The notes beneath the pieces were generated by a model. That model was not told the origin of the DNA, made no database searches, and saw only the letters and a list, made by a program, of their open reading frames with translations. A program made the translations under genes and the position numbers. From contig JAKCWW010006923.1 of the NCBI GenBank assembly GCA_026260175.1, positions 9,474 to 30,848 on the forward strand: a stretch of 21,375 nt of DNA. Direction: 5' to 3'. Source of the DNA: Reticulitermes lucifugus (taxonomy: Eukaryota > Arthropoda > Insecta > Blattodea > Rhinotermitidae). Shown piece after piece: positions 1 to 11,600 of this stretch (positions are counted from its first letter, which is position 1; the number at the start of each line of letters is the position of its first letter).

Positions 1-425
1 CTTTCGCTTTCCACTGCCGCACTTTCTCCGGCTAACTTCTTGTATACTAGGCCATGCCGGTCCGTAAACCTCGCTATCCAGCCGTTTGATGCAGTAACAT
101 TTTCTATATTCAGCTGCACTGCAATCATCTTCGCCTTTCCACGAAGAGTGGTTCCATCAACTGGAATATTCGACGCCCGTGCCTGCTGGTACCACGTGAA
201 GAGTACACTTTCCAACTCGGCGAATGTCTACTCCCTCCCTGTTTTCCTCTTCTTACTGGCATTACCACATTTTTCTGTCTGCTGTCGGATTTTGTCCTTC
301 TTTGCGAATGTGGAGTTTAGTGTGCTTGGAGCCAACCCAAGGCGTTTGGCAATGTCGACACGTTTTGTTCCAGGATTCTTCTCCACCTCTTCTACTATTT
401 TCAATCGCTCGTGCAGAGTTCTCAC
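1..425 (-). pseudogene. Tigger-type transposase, N-terminal DNA-binding part, broken
   Basis: Read on the - strand, this encodes the two helix-turn-helix units typical of CENP-B/jerky/Tigger proteins, which bind the transposon ends. The first unit is at 425-228. A TAG at 227-225 interrupts the frame just after KKRKTGRE, and the same frame then continues with TFAELESVLFTWYQQARASN and on to the window edge. The matching frame on both sides of the TAG shows a point nonsense mutation rather than two genes. The first in-frame triplet is GTG, preceded by a stop; the likely original ATG lies slightly upstream in a shifted frame. Confidence 0.82.
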
Positions 426-543
426 TTGCTTTTAGGTTGGGACATAGTGTTATTTATATGGGGCTAGTTTCGGGACCAAATAAGGCAGACGATATATGCG
501 GGGAAAACGAAGGTAACGGGAACAATGCAACAAGATTCCACTG
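1..543 (-). mobile_element. Tigger/pogo-type DNA transposon, 5' part, decayed
   Basis: This is the start of a Tigger-like (Tc1/mariner superfamily, pogo branch) transposon read on the - strand; the rest lies beyond base 1. The outer end at 543 reads CAGTGGAATCTTG inward and is flanked by TA at 544-545, as expected for this superfamily. Inside, 425-228 encodes a CENP-B-type helix-turn-helix (KRVDIAKRLGLAPSTLN), followed across one stop by a second DNA-binding helix block (about 194-1, with LRGKAKMIA and NGWIARFTDRHGL). The DDE catalytic core is not in the window. An upstream ATG reading MSQPKSK ends at TGA in another frame, so there is probably also a small frameshift near the start. The copy cannot make a transposase. 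Confidence 0.85.
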
Positions 544-545
544 TA
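531..545 (-). repeat. Tigger terminal inverted repeat and TA target site
   Basis: Read from the right, the element boundary is CAGTGGAATCTTG (543-531), with TA at 545-544 immediately outside. TA target duplication and a CAGTG-start terminus are hallmarks of Tigger/pogo elements. The partner terminus would lie left of base 1. Confidence 0.7.
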
Positions 546-1640
546 AAAGAATTTGTTATTTAGTAAATAAGACCCAAGTTTTATTTGCAACAAATACAAA
601 TTTAAACTCTTGGTAGGACCAGTTTAAATGGTAGGTTGTCAGTGATATTTTATATACTCTGAAGGGAATGTTGATCATGTTGAAGATGGGACTTATAGAA
701 TGTTCTGTAATGTTGGTAAGTAGCTACCAACATAACACTGCATAACGACCATGAAGAGTGAGGACCTTAGCTACACCATGGCGGAAACCTGAAATCTTTG
801 ATGTTGTTATTTCGTAACCCATCAGTGCTGAATGATTTAAACCACTTCAGAAGTGGAGGAAATGGGGTTTTGGATTCTGAAACGAGGAATTTCAGGCATA
901 ACTTATAATGCCAACTTCATTTTATACGCTTCAAGTCCTTCAAATCTTGTTAGGCATGTTTGCAAAATTGCCAAAAGTTACTGTAGTTTGTCATGTCTGT
1001 CTGTCCGCATGGAACATCTCGGCCTCCACTGGATGGATTTTTACGGAATTTGGTATTTGAGGATTTGTCGAAAATCTATCAACGTTCAAGTTTGATTAAC
1101 ATCTGACAAGAATAATGGGTACTTCCCATGAAGATGTATGTAAATTTATGATAATATCTCATTGAATTCTTTTCAGAATGAGAAATGTTTCTGACACAAA
1201 TTGTAGAGAAAGTCAAAACACACATTTTATATTCAATAAATTTTTTTCCGAAAATCTTGCCGTTTATGAGATAATATGGAAAAATATGGTAGAGCTAGAC
1301 AGGCCACAGATGACAATATAATACAATGCAGAAAAGATGTGATTTGCATGCCAGATAACTAAGGCAAGAATACAGACACACACTTATAATATTTAATACT
1401 TATAATTATTGCTTTCCCACCACAACAGTAGTTACACAAACACACCTCAATGTTATGTTACACTTACGGTGCCTGTCTTATGTTGGTAATATTGTTTTTA
1501 GAGAATGTAATTTTATAACCCAACACTGAAATGCCATTTAGCTAATGTGTTTGCATGCTGTACTTACATGTTGGTGATCAAAGAATTGAAGCCCACTTGA
1601 GTCAGAATTTTTATTACTTGCAGTTACAGTTGTGTTACAG

Positions 1641-1706
1641 AATTGTTGTTGTTGCCGTCGTCGTTGGCATTGTCATCATTGTCGCTGTCATTGTTATTGC
1701 TTTGCT
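1641..1706. repeat. Imperfect GTT/GTC/ATT triplet tract
   Basis: A run of degenerate trinucleotides (GTTGTTGTTGCCGTCGTCGTTGG, then ATTGTCATCATTGTCGCTG and similar) gives low-complexity valine/isoleucine or threonine/methionine reading frames on the two strands. It looks like an aged triplet microsatellite. The frames across it are artefacts of the repeat. Confidence 0.75.
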
Positions 1707-2029
1707 TCTACTTCTGTCATTTGGAAAGGCATATTGCAGTGGACTCTGGCGTAACTGAGTGTTGGCACAGTTAATCAAAAAGAGCTGATTAATCCAGAGA
1801 GACAGCAACCAAGCTAAGAGAAACAAAAATGCAGCGTAGAGTGGCAGAATCATCATTGGCGTTAATAAGCATGCCAGTGACTAATTACAGATATATTATA
1901 CAATAGTATTCTTTAAGTGTCTGTAAGAATAGTGTAACTTCTGTCATTGAATTCAGAATTATAATAATTGTGTTCACCCATGTTTTGGTTTAGAGTTAAG
2001 GCAGTTAAGCCAGAAACCCAGTTAAGGGA

Positions 2030-2365
2030 ATGTCTCTTCAGGGAGAATTCAAATTCTGTGTTAAACTTGGGTGTAATTTCAGAGTTGTTAGCTATGACCT
2101 TAGAGTTGGGTGTACCCTTAAAATTAGCAGCACAGGTTATGGCCATCACTCTTCTGGGATTTTTCTTGGACTGCTTGAGTCTTGGAGATGGAACCATTGA
2201 GCTGTCCAAAAGCGTCGGTAACCAGCTGCCAACGTCGCTGTGTTGACATCCCAGAAGAGGGAAGGCCTAAACTATATCTCAGAGGAAGCCTGAAATCTCG
2301 CACAACACTGATTATAATCTGTGTTGGTAATTTAGGGCATCTGATAGTGCCAACTATCAAAACTG
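2030..2365. repeat. Possible decayed interspersed repeat
   Basis: Open frames with protein-like composition run through this block on both strands, for example LGDGTIELSKSVGNQLP on + and GMSTQRRWQLVTDAFGQLNG on -. The wording resembles repeat-derived fragments I recall from cockroach and termite gene predictions, but I cannot name the family. No termini or target duplications are visible. A repeat remnant is more likely than a host exon, because no THOC2 sequence matches. Confidence 0.3.
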
Positions 2366-2509
2366 TCGTGTTTTAAGAAAAATAATTTTCATGAGGTTCA
2401 CCTCAAAACTAATTTTTTAATTTTTTTCTTATGCATGCTTGCAGGGTAACAAATAGGTGAGGAAGTATGCTTTAGGCTACATAATAATTGATTTGACTGT
2501 TCATTTCAG

Positions 2510-2643
2510 TTACAAACAGCGCAAATTTAACCTCTTCAGGGAGGAAAGTGAAGGTTATGCCAAACTCATCACTGAGTTAAACCAGGAAGTGTCTGGCAGT
2601 GTTACTCCTGCTAATATTTTGGAAATAATTAAATCCTTGATAG
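2510..2643 (+). CDS. THOC2: THOC2 exon 1 of window
   Basis: Acceptor TTCATTTCAG ends at 2509 and donor GTAAGT starts at 2644. The first base completes a codon from an upstream exon, and the last base starts the glycine of IGC. It encodes [20 protein letters not shown] and then [20 protein letters not shown], closely matching the vertebrate segment beginning [20 protein letters not shown]. The reading is fixed by this match and by the phase join to the next exon. Confidence 0.93.
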
Positions 2644-5600
2644 GTAAGTTAGATTCTAGAAGCAGATGATTTTTTTATTGTATTTAATAATCATAGGGAA
2701 GCATGGGATTGCTCATATTGTAGGATTAAAGTAGCAGAGTTATTGTGTCTTGGCTGGAAAAGGTTTTGCAGGGGGTTTGGTCTTTTGTGTGCACATGTGC
2801 ATGCAGGGAAGTTTATTTCTGGTTCAGGTATGTGTATTTTTTAGTTGACCTTGTTTGCAAGGGTTATGGGTAAGGTATTTTTACCTTAACAGCAGGTTAG
2901 TGTAGTGTATTTACCCATTCTTAGCTCCTGGTAAATCTCATAATTAGCAAAGGTACCCTATAAAGGTGTGTACAGTATCCTGATTTTTATGAAGTGTTTG
3001 TACCAGTGGGTATTTCTGTGCATGCTAAAAAGAGTTTATCTTGTAGTAAAATTTCCATTGATCTTTATTTTGTAAGAGTAAAATATTTCCATCAGTTCTA
3101 AAATAAAGGGTTGTGGGAGAACTGTAATGCTGTTTGTTGTATGACCAGAATGTGGTAGTCTGTGGTTAACCTTGTTCCTTTTTCATCCTTATGTTTTATC
3201 CAGCTGCAGCCTGTCTGATTTTTGTTGGGGATTATATGTTCTCATGGCAGTGAAGTAGGTTTTGCTGTACTGAGTGGGCTATGATACACTGTAGTGTTAG
3301 TAGTGACTAAAAAGTTCCTGCTACTCCTGAACATGAGGACAGTAGGTGTAGCAGGTTCCTCCAAAAGATTTTTAAGTGGCTCCCAGATGACATGGTCATG
3401 TAATTCAGAAGACTTGTGTATATATTCTTCCTCGTAATTATATAGATCATAAAACTTTTGATGAATGTATTTAACCATTTCCATTCAAATGTTAGACTGA
3501 GTCTGATGGATTGAATTGGACCCTGTGATGTGCTATGTGTTCAAGTCAATAGATCTCAAAGGATGGAAATCATGTTGAGCTTGGTCTGACAGTTGTGAAA
3601 GCTCAGTTATAAAAACAAGAAAAAATGAATCTCGTGCGATATAGTAGCATGTTAAATGTAACTTTATGTCAAGTATTTTATGTAGTCATAATCCTTGATT
3701 TTTTTTGTAATAGCTTTTTCACTCTGTAATGTACTAAATTTAATATATTTTTTAAAGTGCTGCATATTCTATGTATTTGTAATTAATTGTTCATTAACCA
3801 CCAACAAACTACATTTATCAGGTAAATGTAGATACCTGTTATTTTGTATCATACTTGTACATTCTCCAACATGTTTTGCTTCTAGCTGAACCATTGTCAG
3901 GGAACTTATTTTCTTTTACTAAACCAGCATTATCCAAACATTATCAGAGTAGTTACAATTTCAAGGGAAGTGAAGCATCCAAGAACTATGCTTTTCATCT
4001 GTGTTGTTTGTGATATGCACAACATGGATGAAAGTATATGCAAGAATGTATGATATAAAATAGTAGGTATAGCATAGTTGGTGTAGCGACTTGCTACGAG
4101 CTGGACGGTCCGGGGATCGAATCCCGGTGGGGGTGAGATTTTGTGCAGCCGTCCAGACCAGCCCTGGGGCCCACCCAGCCTCCTATACAATGGGTACCAG
4201 GTCTCTTTCCCGGGGGCAAAGTGGCTGGGGCGTGGAGTTGACCACCCACCCCCATCTAGTGCCGAGAAAGAGTAGAGCTATATCTCTACTCCCCCTCTGG
4301 ACCTTCATGGCCTGTTCTAGGGAGAACTTTACCTTTACCTTACCTTTATATACAGTTACTTGGTAAGTGTATTTTGCTGGTGGTTAACAGACATTAAATA
4401 GTTCTTATTTTAAATTCAAAGTACTATTATTTGTCTTCCAGGATGTTTTAACTTGGACCCTAATCGAGTTCTAGATATTATATTGGAATCGTTTGAATGC
4501 CATCCTGATAATCACCATTTTTTCATCCCACTGCTGCGTTCCTATATGTGTGATCCAAAGATTTTGTGTGAAGTGCTGGGTTTCAAATACTGCTTCTACC
4601 AGAACAATGCAGAGGAAACGACTCCCAAATCCCTATACCTCGTTACAGCTCTTATGCTGCAGCATAATATTATTGCCCTTGATGATATCTATTCTTGGGT
4701 GAGTATCATGAAGATTTTTTTTGGCAAGGTTAGGCAAGCTGTTAGTATCATATTCTTTTCACAAGGTGCATGAATTGAATGCGTAACAGGAAGAGCACAT
4801 CTGCCCTCATACTGGTACTTTGTCTCCTAAAGCTGGGGTGGCAAACATTGGCACTGACAGAAATTTCAGCTGACATCAGTAATTTGCCTACAAATCTGCA
4901 AGGGAATTCAGTTTTTCGCATTTAATTTTATCAAACATAAGTAATTCTCATACACTGACAGTAGTGCAAATTATCAAAAGAAAAATTTATAACCCTAATG
5001 CCCCTAGTGTGGTGATTGTTATTTTAAAATTAACACAACTAAAACTGCATAGGGTGCAACAAGTGAGGGAGAATAAGGTTGCATGAAGAGTGTCATACCC
5101 AAAAATATTCTTAGTAAGAAATTGCTGTAAAGAACAAAATGTCACATTGAAGACTTGGTGGAAAGTAGTAATGAAATTCATCCTCTTTATAGTAGTTGGA
5201 ATTTTTGACAATAAACAGATTTCAGTGATCCATCTACTTTTGGAAAGGTTGCCTGGAAGTCTTTTGGAATTGTTCTGAAGTCTTGTATGTTTCCATCCAC
5301 TTCTTTCTTGTTGTGATGTGTTGTTAGAATTGTTAGTATACAATGGCAGTGCCGCATTATTTGCACCTCACAGCTCATAGTGGTGCTTCAATAAATATTC
5401 AGTGTTGGTTGCAGGACTTTCTGATAGTCCCTTGTACATTTCTTTCAATACAGAAGATTGTGCTATTTTGCACAGCCAATAGGTTGTATTGATATTGTTA
5501 CAGAATAGTCCAAATAAACAGTATAAGAATGCAATGATTATTCTATGAAAACCTTTTTTAAATTTTTTATTTTTCTTTGGTTTAATGAAGTTGACTCCTG

Positions 5601-8600
5601 ATGACAAAATCATTCATAAAGAGTGGGAGAAAGACATGAGAGAAGCCAAGGAATATGTGAGGAAACTGAGCATTATATCTACAAAGGAGAAAGATAAAGA
5701 GGAGCCAGTGGAAGAGAAGGAGAACGTTCAGGAAAAGGTACATGAATCGCATTGCAGTAATTGAGAGTCTTATATTTACAGTATGTATTTGTATTACTGT
5801 CACATCCTAGTGGCTGCCAGTGTTAGGGTCTATCCTCACTGAGTAAAGTGACGTGTAGTAGCTCTCCTGTAACTGCCAGTGGAATAAAGTGACCAGCCAC
5901 TGTCTTGTGCTGGCTTGCTGTCCACACCAGGAAAAGCTCCTGCAAGTATTGTCTGGCTGTGCAGTAGCTCTTTGGCATTTCAGGACATACAGAATCATAT
6001 GAGTGCTTGTACATACTAAATGCTGGCATGGCAGTGGCACAGTGCCACTTGGTTTATTTCGAAGTTACTGACAGCTGCTGGGAACAACTCTCCTAACCAA
6101 TATGATACCATGCAGAAATTCGAAATTTATTTGCCCTGTCGTCCACACTGTCCAGTGGCAGTGCCAGCTGAGGTAATACTAATGTGCCACACATTAAGTG
6201 TTGCTGGTCCCTTAGGATGAGCAAACTCTGGGATCATAAGTAGGAATCCTGCACATGGCATGGGTGCTTGCTTTTTTACTTTTTTGTTGTCACTGTCAGT
6301 TATCCCACATTTTTAGTCATGTAGCCCTTCCATCAGTTTGGGGTTATGTCGCAGCTTAGTTCTCTGTGCAAATAAACACTGTGTATTGATCCAGGTGTGT
6401 GATTCCTACGGCTGAAGGTTTCTTGGAATTTTTTGGTTGGAGGGGAGGGTGGGGGAACTCTGAGAATGAAAAGGCATTGTTACCTTGCTTTGAATATTTT
6501 TTTATTTCTACTTTAGGACAAATGTTGACAAGCTGGTGGTATTTAATGGCATGTTATTTCCTTCTGATACAGTATGCAGCAAATCAGAAGTTTGGTCTTT
6601 GTGAAGCATTGCTGAAGGTTGGAGACTGGGATCATGCCAGACAACTTACGAAGCGGTTACCGGAACATTGTGTATTTGAGCAGCCACCTGTGGCACGTGC
6701 TCTGTGTCAGTTACTCCATGCAGTTATGGAACCTGTCTACAGAAAGTAGGTGATCCACATTACCTTCATACAAATTAATAAATTGAAACCTGAAGTGAAT
6801 GTCCTTTTCTTCTGTTGTCTTGTGTTGCATATTAGTGACTGGGATGGACTGTGTTACGTTTCAAAATCTGAAACATCATTCTGAAATGTTCTCCAGTCTC
6901 TTATTTGAATCCTCCCACTGTTTATATTTCGAGTTGTTTTCTTTTAATCTGCAACTCTCTACTCTCTGAAATTTCAACCACACCATGTAGTTGTTAATGA
7001 TTATCCTTAGATATTTTTGGTTTTGTGGTTCCCCTCATCAGACTATGCATTCATTGCACAAAGTACATAGAATTATCACATAATGGTGGTAGTGTTTGTC
7101 CATGTGGATGTTTCATTAGAAGCATAGTGCCTGGAGTTTGATATCTACATTGAAAGTGGTTAAGAAAATTTAATTTTGGTTAGCATACATAAAACGTAAC
7201 TACTCCAGCATGTGGAACTTTACTTTTTTGGTTTGATTGGTGACTGGCCAGTGCCAGTTAGTATCAAACCTTCATGTTCGCTTACAAGAGGGTTGGTCTG
7301 TTACAGTGCTGCTTTATGGAGAGATAGGAAAGATTAGCCTGTTTAAGTTGAACATGAAGGTGGACTTAACAACAAATTTTATTCTGCTTTGCCCAATATC
7401 TAGGCATTCGGTACTGTGATTTTTTTTATGGGTCTCTGCCATGTGTTGGCCATTTGGACTGTTAATTCTCACCAGAAAGGTAATTTGGACCAGTAAGGTT
7501 TCACGTATGGAGTAGATTTGTGGAACAGTTTTGTTCAACTTTGTTTTTCTCTGAGGGCTGGCCAGCGAAGCATTTCATTATTTTTATTTAGTGAGTGATT
7601 TGACATTATTATTAAGAGACATTTCCAGAGACTTTCGAAATATATTTTGAGATACATGTGTTTAGAATTAGTGTAAGGAGAATAAATGATCATTTAGAAA
7701 TGCAGTAAAATTCCAATTTTATGTTCCCACATTTTATGTTTTCCCAGATCTTGCACACTTTTTGTATGGTCCCAGCCAAATGCCTGTAAGAACAATGTCA
7801 TATATTTCTGGATTTCATGTTCCCCAACTTTGTTTCCCCAGAATTTACACTTCATTTTCCTAGTACCAGCTACAGAATTAACCCAATTTTACATTCCATA
7901 GTTTTCTTCTTAGAATTTTTATTTGTGTCTGGCAAGGCGTAGCTAGCGACTTCTCAGTGAAATCTCACACGAAATGTTGAAGTACTTTCTGGTATAGATT
8001 TGATGGGAACAGACAACAGATTTCTACTCATTAACCGTAGTCACTAGCAATGGATTGTACGATGAAGTACCTTTGCTCATCTTTAGTCTGGAGTTGAATA
8101 CCAGTTTTGTGTAGACCAATTGGACTGAGCATAATGTCACCGAAAAGGGTGAAATATGTATAAAAGAAAGTGGAAATCATTTACAATAAGTAATAAAATG
8201 GATATTTTTGCGAAAGTTGACGCACATACTGGAAGACATGCTGACCTGGAATTAAAGTTGGGGACTTCTGGTGTCCATATTAAACACAGTTGTAAAAAGC
8301 CGTGACATAACTGATAGAAGTTACGTCCAGTGTGAGACTTTCTCCAGGTAGTGAAAATCATTGAAATACTGCTGGAGGAACTGGAATCTGCTCATACTGT
8401 GTATCAAAAAATGTCACTAGGTATTTTTGCTGTTTTCAGTTTAAAATGTGTGAGTATGCCTGGTGTGGGTGTCCAGCTGTCATGATGATGTGTGTGAAGT
8501 CATGTTGTGATAATACTGTGAGCAAGTTGTTTCCAGTTTACATAGATGTACCATGTTGTATTTACATTGCAAAAATGTCCAGAAGTCCATATTTTAAGTG

Positions 8601-11600
8601 GCTTGCCAAAGTATTTTGGGTTTTATGCTTGATAAGGTTTTACACCATCCTTAGGTGGTCACCATAAACATGTAAAATTGGTTTTTTACTGTATTATTTG
8701 CTACCCATGGCTATCACAATGAAAGAGTTTAAATTATTATTTGGCAGATTTGAGCCTTGTACTTGTTGCTTCATTTTTGACGAACTTGTTCTTCTCCAGA
8801 AACTGTGGCCTGGCAGAAAAGATTGTTGGCCGTCCTGTGCCTAAACTTGACAATCCTTTGGCACCACAGCCAGCGCAGAGTTTCGTGGAACTGAGGGAGT
8901 CCGTGATCCCAATGTTGTTGGCCCTAGGGCCTTCTGTGCATTATGACCCTGTGCTTATGTACAAGGTTCTTCGGATAGCCAAGGCTGCACTTACCCAGGT
9001 ACTGTATGTATAGTGTTCAGAGGCACTCTTATTTAAAAATGGTCTGCTTTTTTGAAATGATATGGCAGTAAAGGAACATCATTCTGATTTTTATTGTCAC
9101 ATGTTCACTGATTGCTCCTTCTGTACATATGCTAATCAAATTTAAATGGTAACTGTTTGCACTCTGTCAGACTTGAAGTTAATGAAGGTCACACATGAAC
9201 TTTCATTTCTCACTTGTGTGCTCGCAGAGCCTTTCATCTGTTTCAGGATCTTTACTTCCTGGCCATGAAACACTATCTGATTACCCCTGCTTTTGCAGCA
9301 CCAATTCTATAATTTTGTCCCAGTGTAGACATTTCAGGAATGTTTTCTACCAGCTGTATGATTTCAGTTTCTTTTGCCTGTTAAATTATTTCCAGTTTTT
9401 CAATAACTGTGAAGGATCATAAATGTGTGTCTTTAATACTCATATTTACCAGAACATGTGCACAGAACTTCCCAGATTAAATCTGCTTATATGCTGCAGC
9501 TACATGTGGGTTGGTGCATTGATATGCAAAAGGAGGAGGAAGTTGTGAAAGATAAGATAGCGCTTGGAATGAATAGTGTTGATAACCTCTTCATGAATAA
9601 GCTACATGTCCCAATTTGTAAACTCTTCATGGAAGTTCTGATAAATTTCTATGAAACCTCCATGTTTTAGTGTGCCATTTTTTAATTTTCTTTATTAATA
9701 GGGCTGTGGTGAAAACCAGCAGGCCAACCCTGAAGGAAAAAATAGTCTGTATTATGACATTATTACCCTTTTGGATGAAGTTATTCTTCCTTCCCTCTCA
9801 TATATGGACTGCAACTGTTGTGTAGCTGAAGAGGTGTGGAACATCATCAAGCTGTATCCTTACCAATGCAGGTTAGTATCACATAGTGCTCTGATAGATT
9901 GACAGTAAACAGTTCACTTCAAGGAATCTGCTCAATCACTAGTCATCTGTGCTGAATGAAGAATGAAAAACTATGCCAGTAGGGGCAGTAAATGTATGTG
10001 TCATTCCTGAACAACTGAGTTAAAAAAAATCAGTTCAGGTTAAAGTTTAAAGCTAAGCATGTGGAAGTCTTTAAATTTTTCAGAAGGAGATTGAGAAAAA
10101 AATTCTTTATTGGTTAATTGATTTTTCACTCTCATACTTTGATAATTTTCAAATAACTGCTTGGTTTGGGGTTCATACAATATTGACTATGAATATTAAT
10201 TTATTCTGGGATGTGATGCCATGTAGTCTAGTTACCAGCATTGCAGAGGAACCTGATGCTTATGTCATCAGGGCAAAAGACTTCCACCCATACCTGCAGA
10301 TACAGGAGCATCATCATTGAATTGCTTCAGCATAAGTGAACAGAAGCTGGCATTTGGACTAGAGCAGGTGTTAAAACTTGCTGAAGAGGCTGCAGGGGAA
10401 TTATGATGTACCTTCTCAGCTAAAATACTTCTCTTTCCGAAACTTAATATGTGTTCAAGTAATACTACAGTAACCCAGAGGACAATAGTGGATCCCCCCA
10501 CCCCTCTTTCCCCCTTCTTCCCCCTGCCTGTCTTCACAGTCTCTGTAGAAACCTGGAGATGGGTATTGTATTTTATGTGAGTATGTAAGGAAGATGCAGC
10601 TGCCATAATTATTTTAGATCTCAGATTTAAAGGAGTATGCAGAGTGAACTGTTACTTCAGAAATGGCTGCAGATGAAAGTCTGAACTTAATACAAAACCA
10701 GAGTAATTGGTATTCTGTTCATTATGGTCAGGTTTCAGATAACTTGAATAGAAAGCAAGTCCTTTAGAAAAGAAATTGCCAAATGAAGAATTTGAAAGAT
10801 ATTTGAAAAAGCCTACTATTTCTAACAGAAATCCCTTCACATGGTAGCAGGAGAATAGAAACATTTTTCTCAGTTGTTTCCACTTGCACATTATTTAGGA
10901 ATACCAGCAGTCCAGGTGACAAGTGAGGAGTTCTGTAGTAGTGCTGGCAGTGCACACTTGGGCATAAAATCCTGATACAGAATGTGTTGAAAAGTTGTAT
11001 TTATGCTTGGAAGTTTTTTGAGATTAACTTGGTCTGTACATGATACTGAGCTTCTTTTTTCTGGCTATGATGTGTGTGAATATCTTACATACAAAAATGA
11101 GCTAGGTTCAGTCGGTGGCTTGAATTTCCCACAAGCGTGCAGGAGTTGCTGTAGCTTCTGTTAATGAACCACCAGCAGCAAGGGTTTTGTCGTCATTACA
11201 GTGCATGTGTGTGTTCCTTCCATTTCCTTTCCATTTTGGCCATCTTTCTACTGTTATATCCTACATAGTCTGAGGTGACAACATCATAAAATAAACAGCG
11301 TGAAGAGGAAGAAGGATGAGTTTTTCATAAGAAACAAGGTATATTAATGTGTAAATTATTCATATATTCAGACTGATGACATTTTTATGTCTCATTTTGA
11401 GTGCCAGCATAAAGAATTCGGTGTCCTTATTTACTGTTTGTACTTTGGTGGCAGATACTGTTTATATAGTCGTTGGAAGAATGATACGTATCAGCAGCAT
11501 GCCAAATTGTTGAGGAAACGAGGTGAAGCACAGAAGAAGATTAAGTCCATCATGAAGAGAGTTAGCAAGGAAAATATTAAACCTGTTGGAAGACTCATAG

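Larger units (their letters stand above)
546..2509. other. THOC2 upstream intron, right part
   Basis: No exon is visible here. The protein segment preceding the first window exon (the region before KTKLF in vertebrates) could not be found in any frame, so this stretch is most likely the intron that precedes the first exon. It is AT-rich and contains a triplet-rich tract (1641-1706) and a possible old repeat near 2030-2360. The short open frames here have no recognisable domain. Confidence 0.5.
4063..4350 (+). mobile_element. tRNA-derived SINE, copy A (full length)
   Basis: The head is a tRNA pseudogene with an A-box-like stretch (4070-4086, TAGCATAGTTGGTGTAG) and a clear B box (4114-4124, GGATCGAATCC), the internal RNA polymerase III promoter. 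A tRNA-unrelated body follows, ending in a (TTTACC)n tail at 4328-4350. It is noticeably GC-richer than the surrounding intron and less decayed than the other copies, so it is the youngest in the window. Body words recur in the other copies: CCACCCAGCCTCCTA at 4171-4185 occurs in reverse complement at 17776-17790. The exact left boundary and the target duplication are not clear. Confidence 0.85.
2644..4441 (+). other. THOC2 intron 1 (contains a SINE)
   Basis: GT-AG intron of 1,798 bases. The only recognisable content is a tRNA-derived SINE at about 4063-4350. The rest is AT-rich and featureless, and the open frames at about 3242-3484 (-) and 3695-3889 (+) have no recognisable protein similarity. 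Confidence 0.85.

Noticed and set aside
40-616. Open frames on the + strand (130-131 codons)
   Set aside because: They are the opposite-strand shadow of the Tigger transposase and show no domain.
1555-1856. Hydrophobic or threonine-rich small proteins
   Set aside because: The composition comes from the triplet tract at 1641-1706; there is no conserved peptide or fitting splice context.
4070-4140. A tRNA gene
   Set aside because: The A and B boxes are tRNA-like, but the flanking arms do not close a cloverleaf, and the sequence runs into a body and TTTACC tail repeated elsewhere; it is a SINE head.
9195-9670. Extra THOC2 exons in intron 5
   Set aside because: The exon 5 to exon 6 join is already collinear with the family, and the frames here match nothing.
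10268-10955. Minus-strand open frames of 63-112 codons in intron 6
   Set aside because: No domain, start context or splice signals; the polyglycine/arginine part is the complement of the pyrimidine tract.
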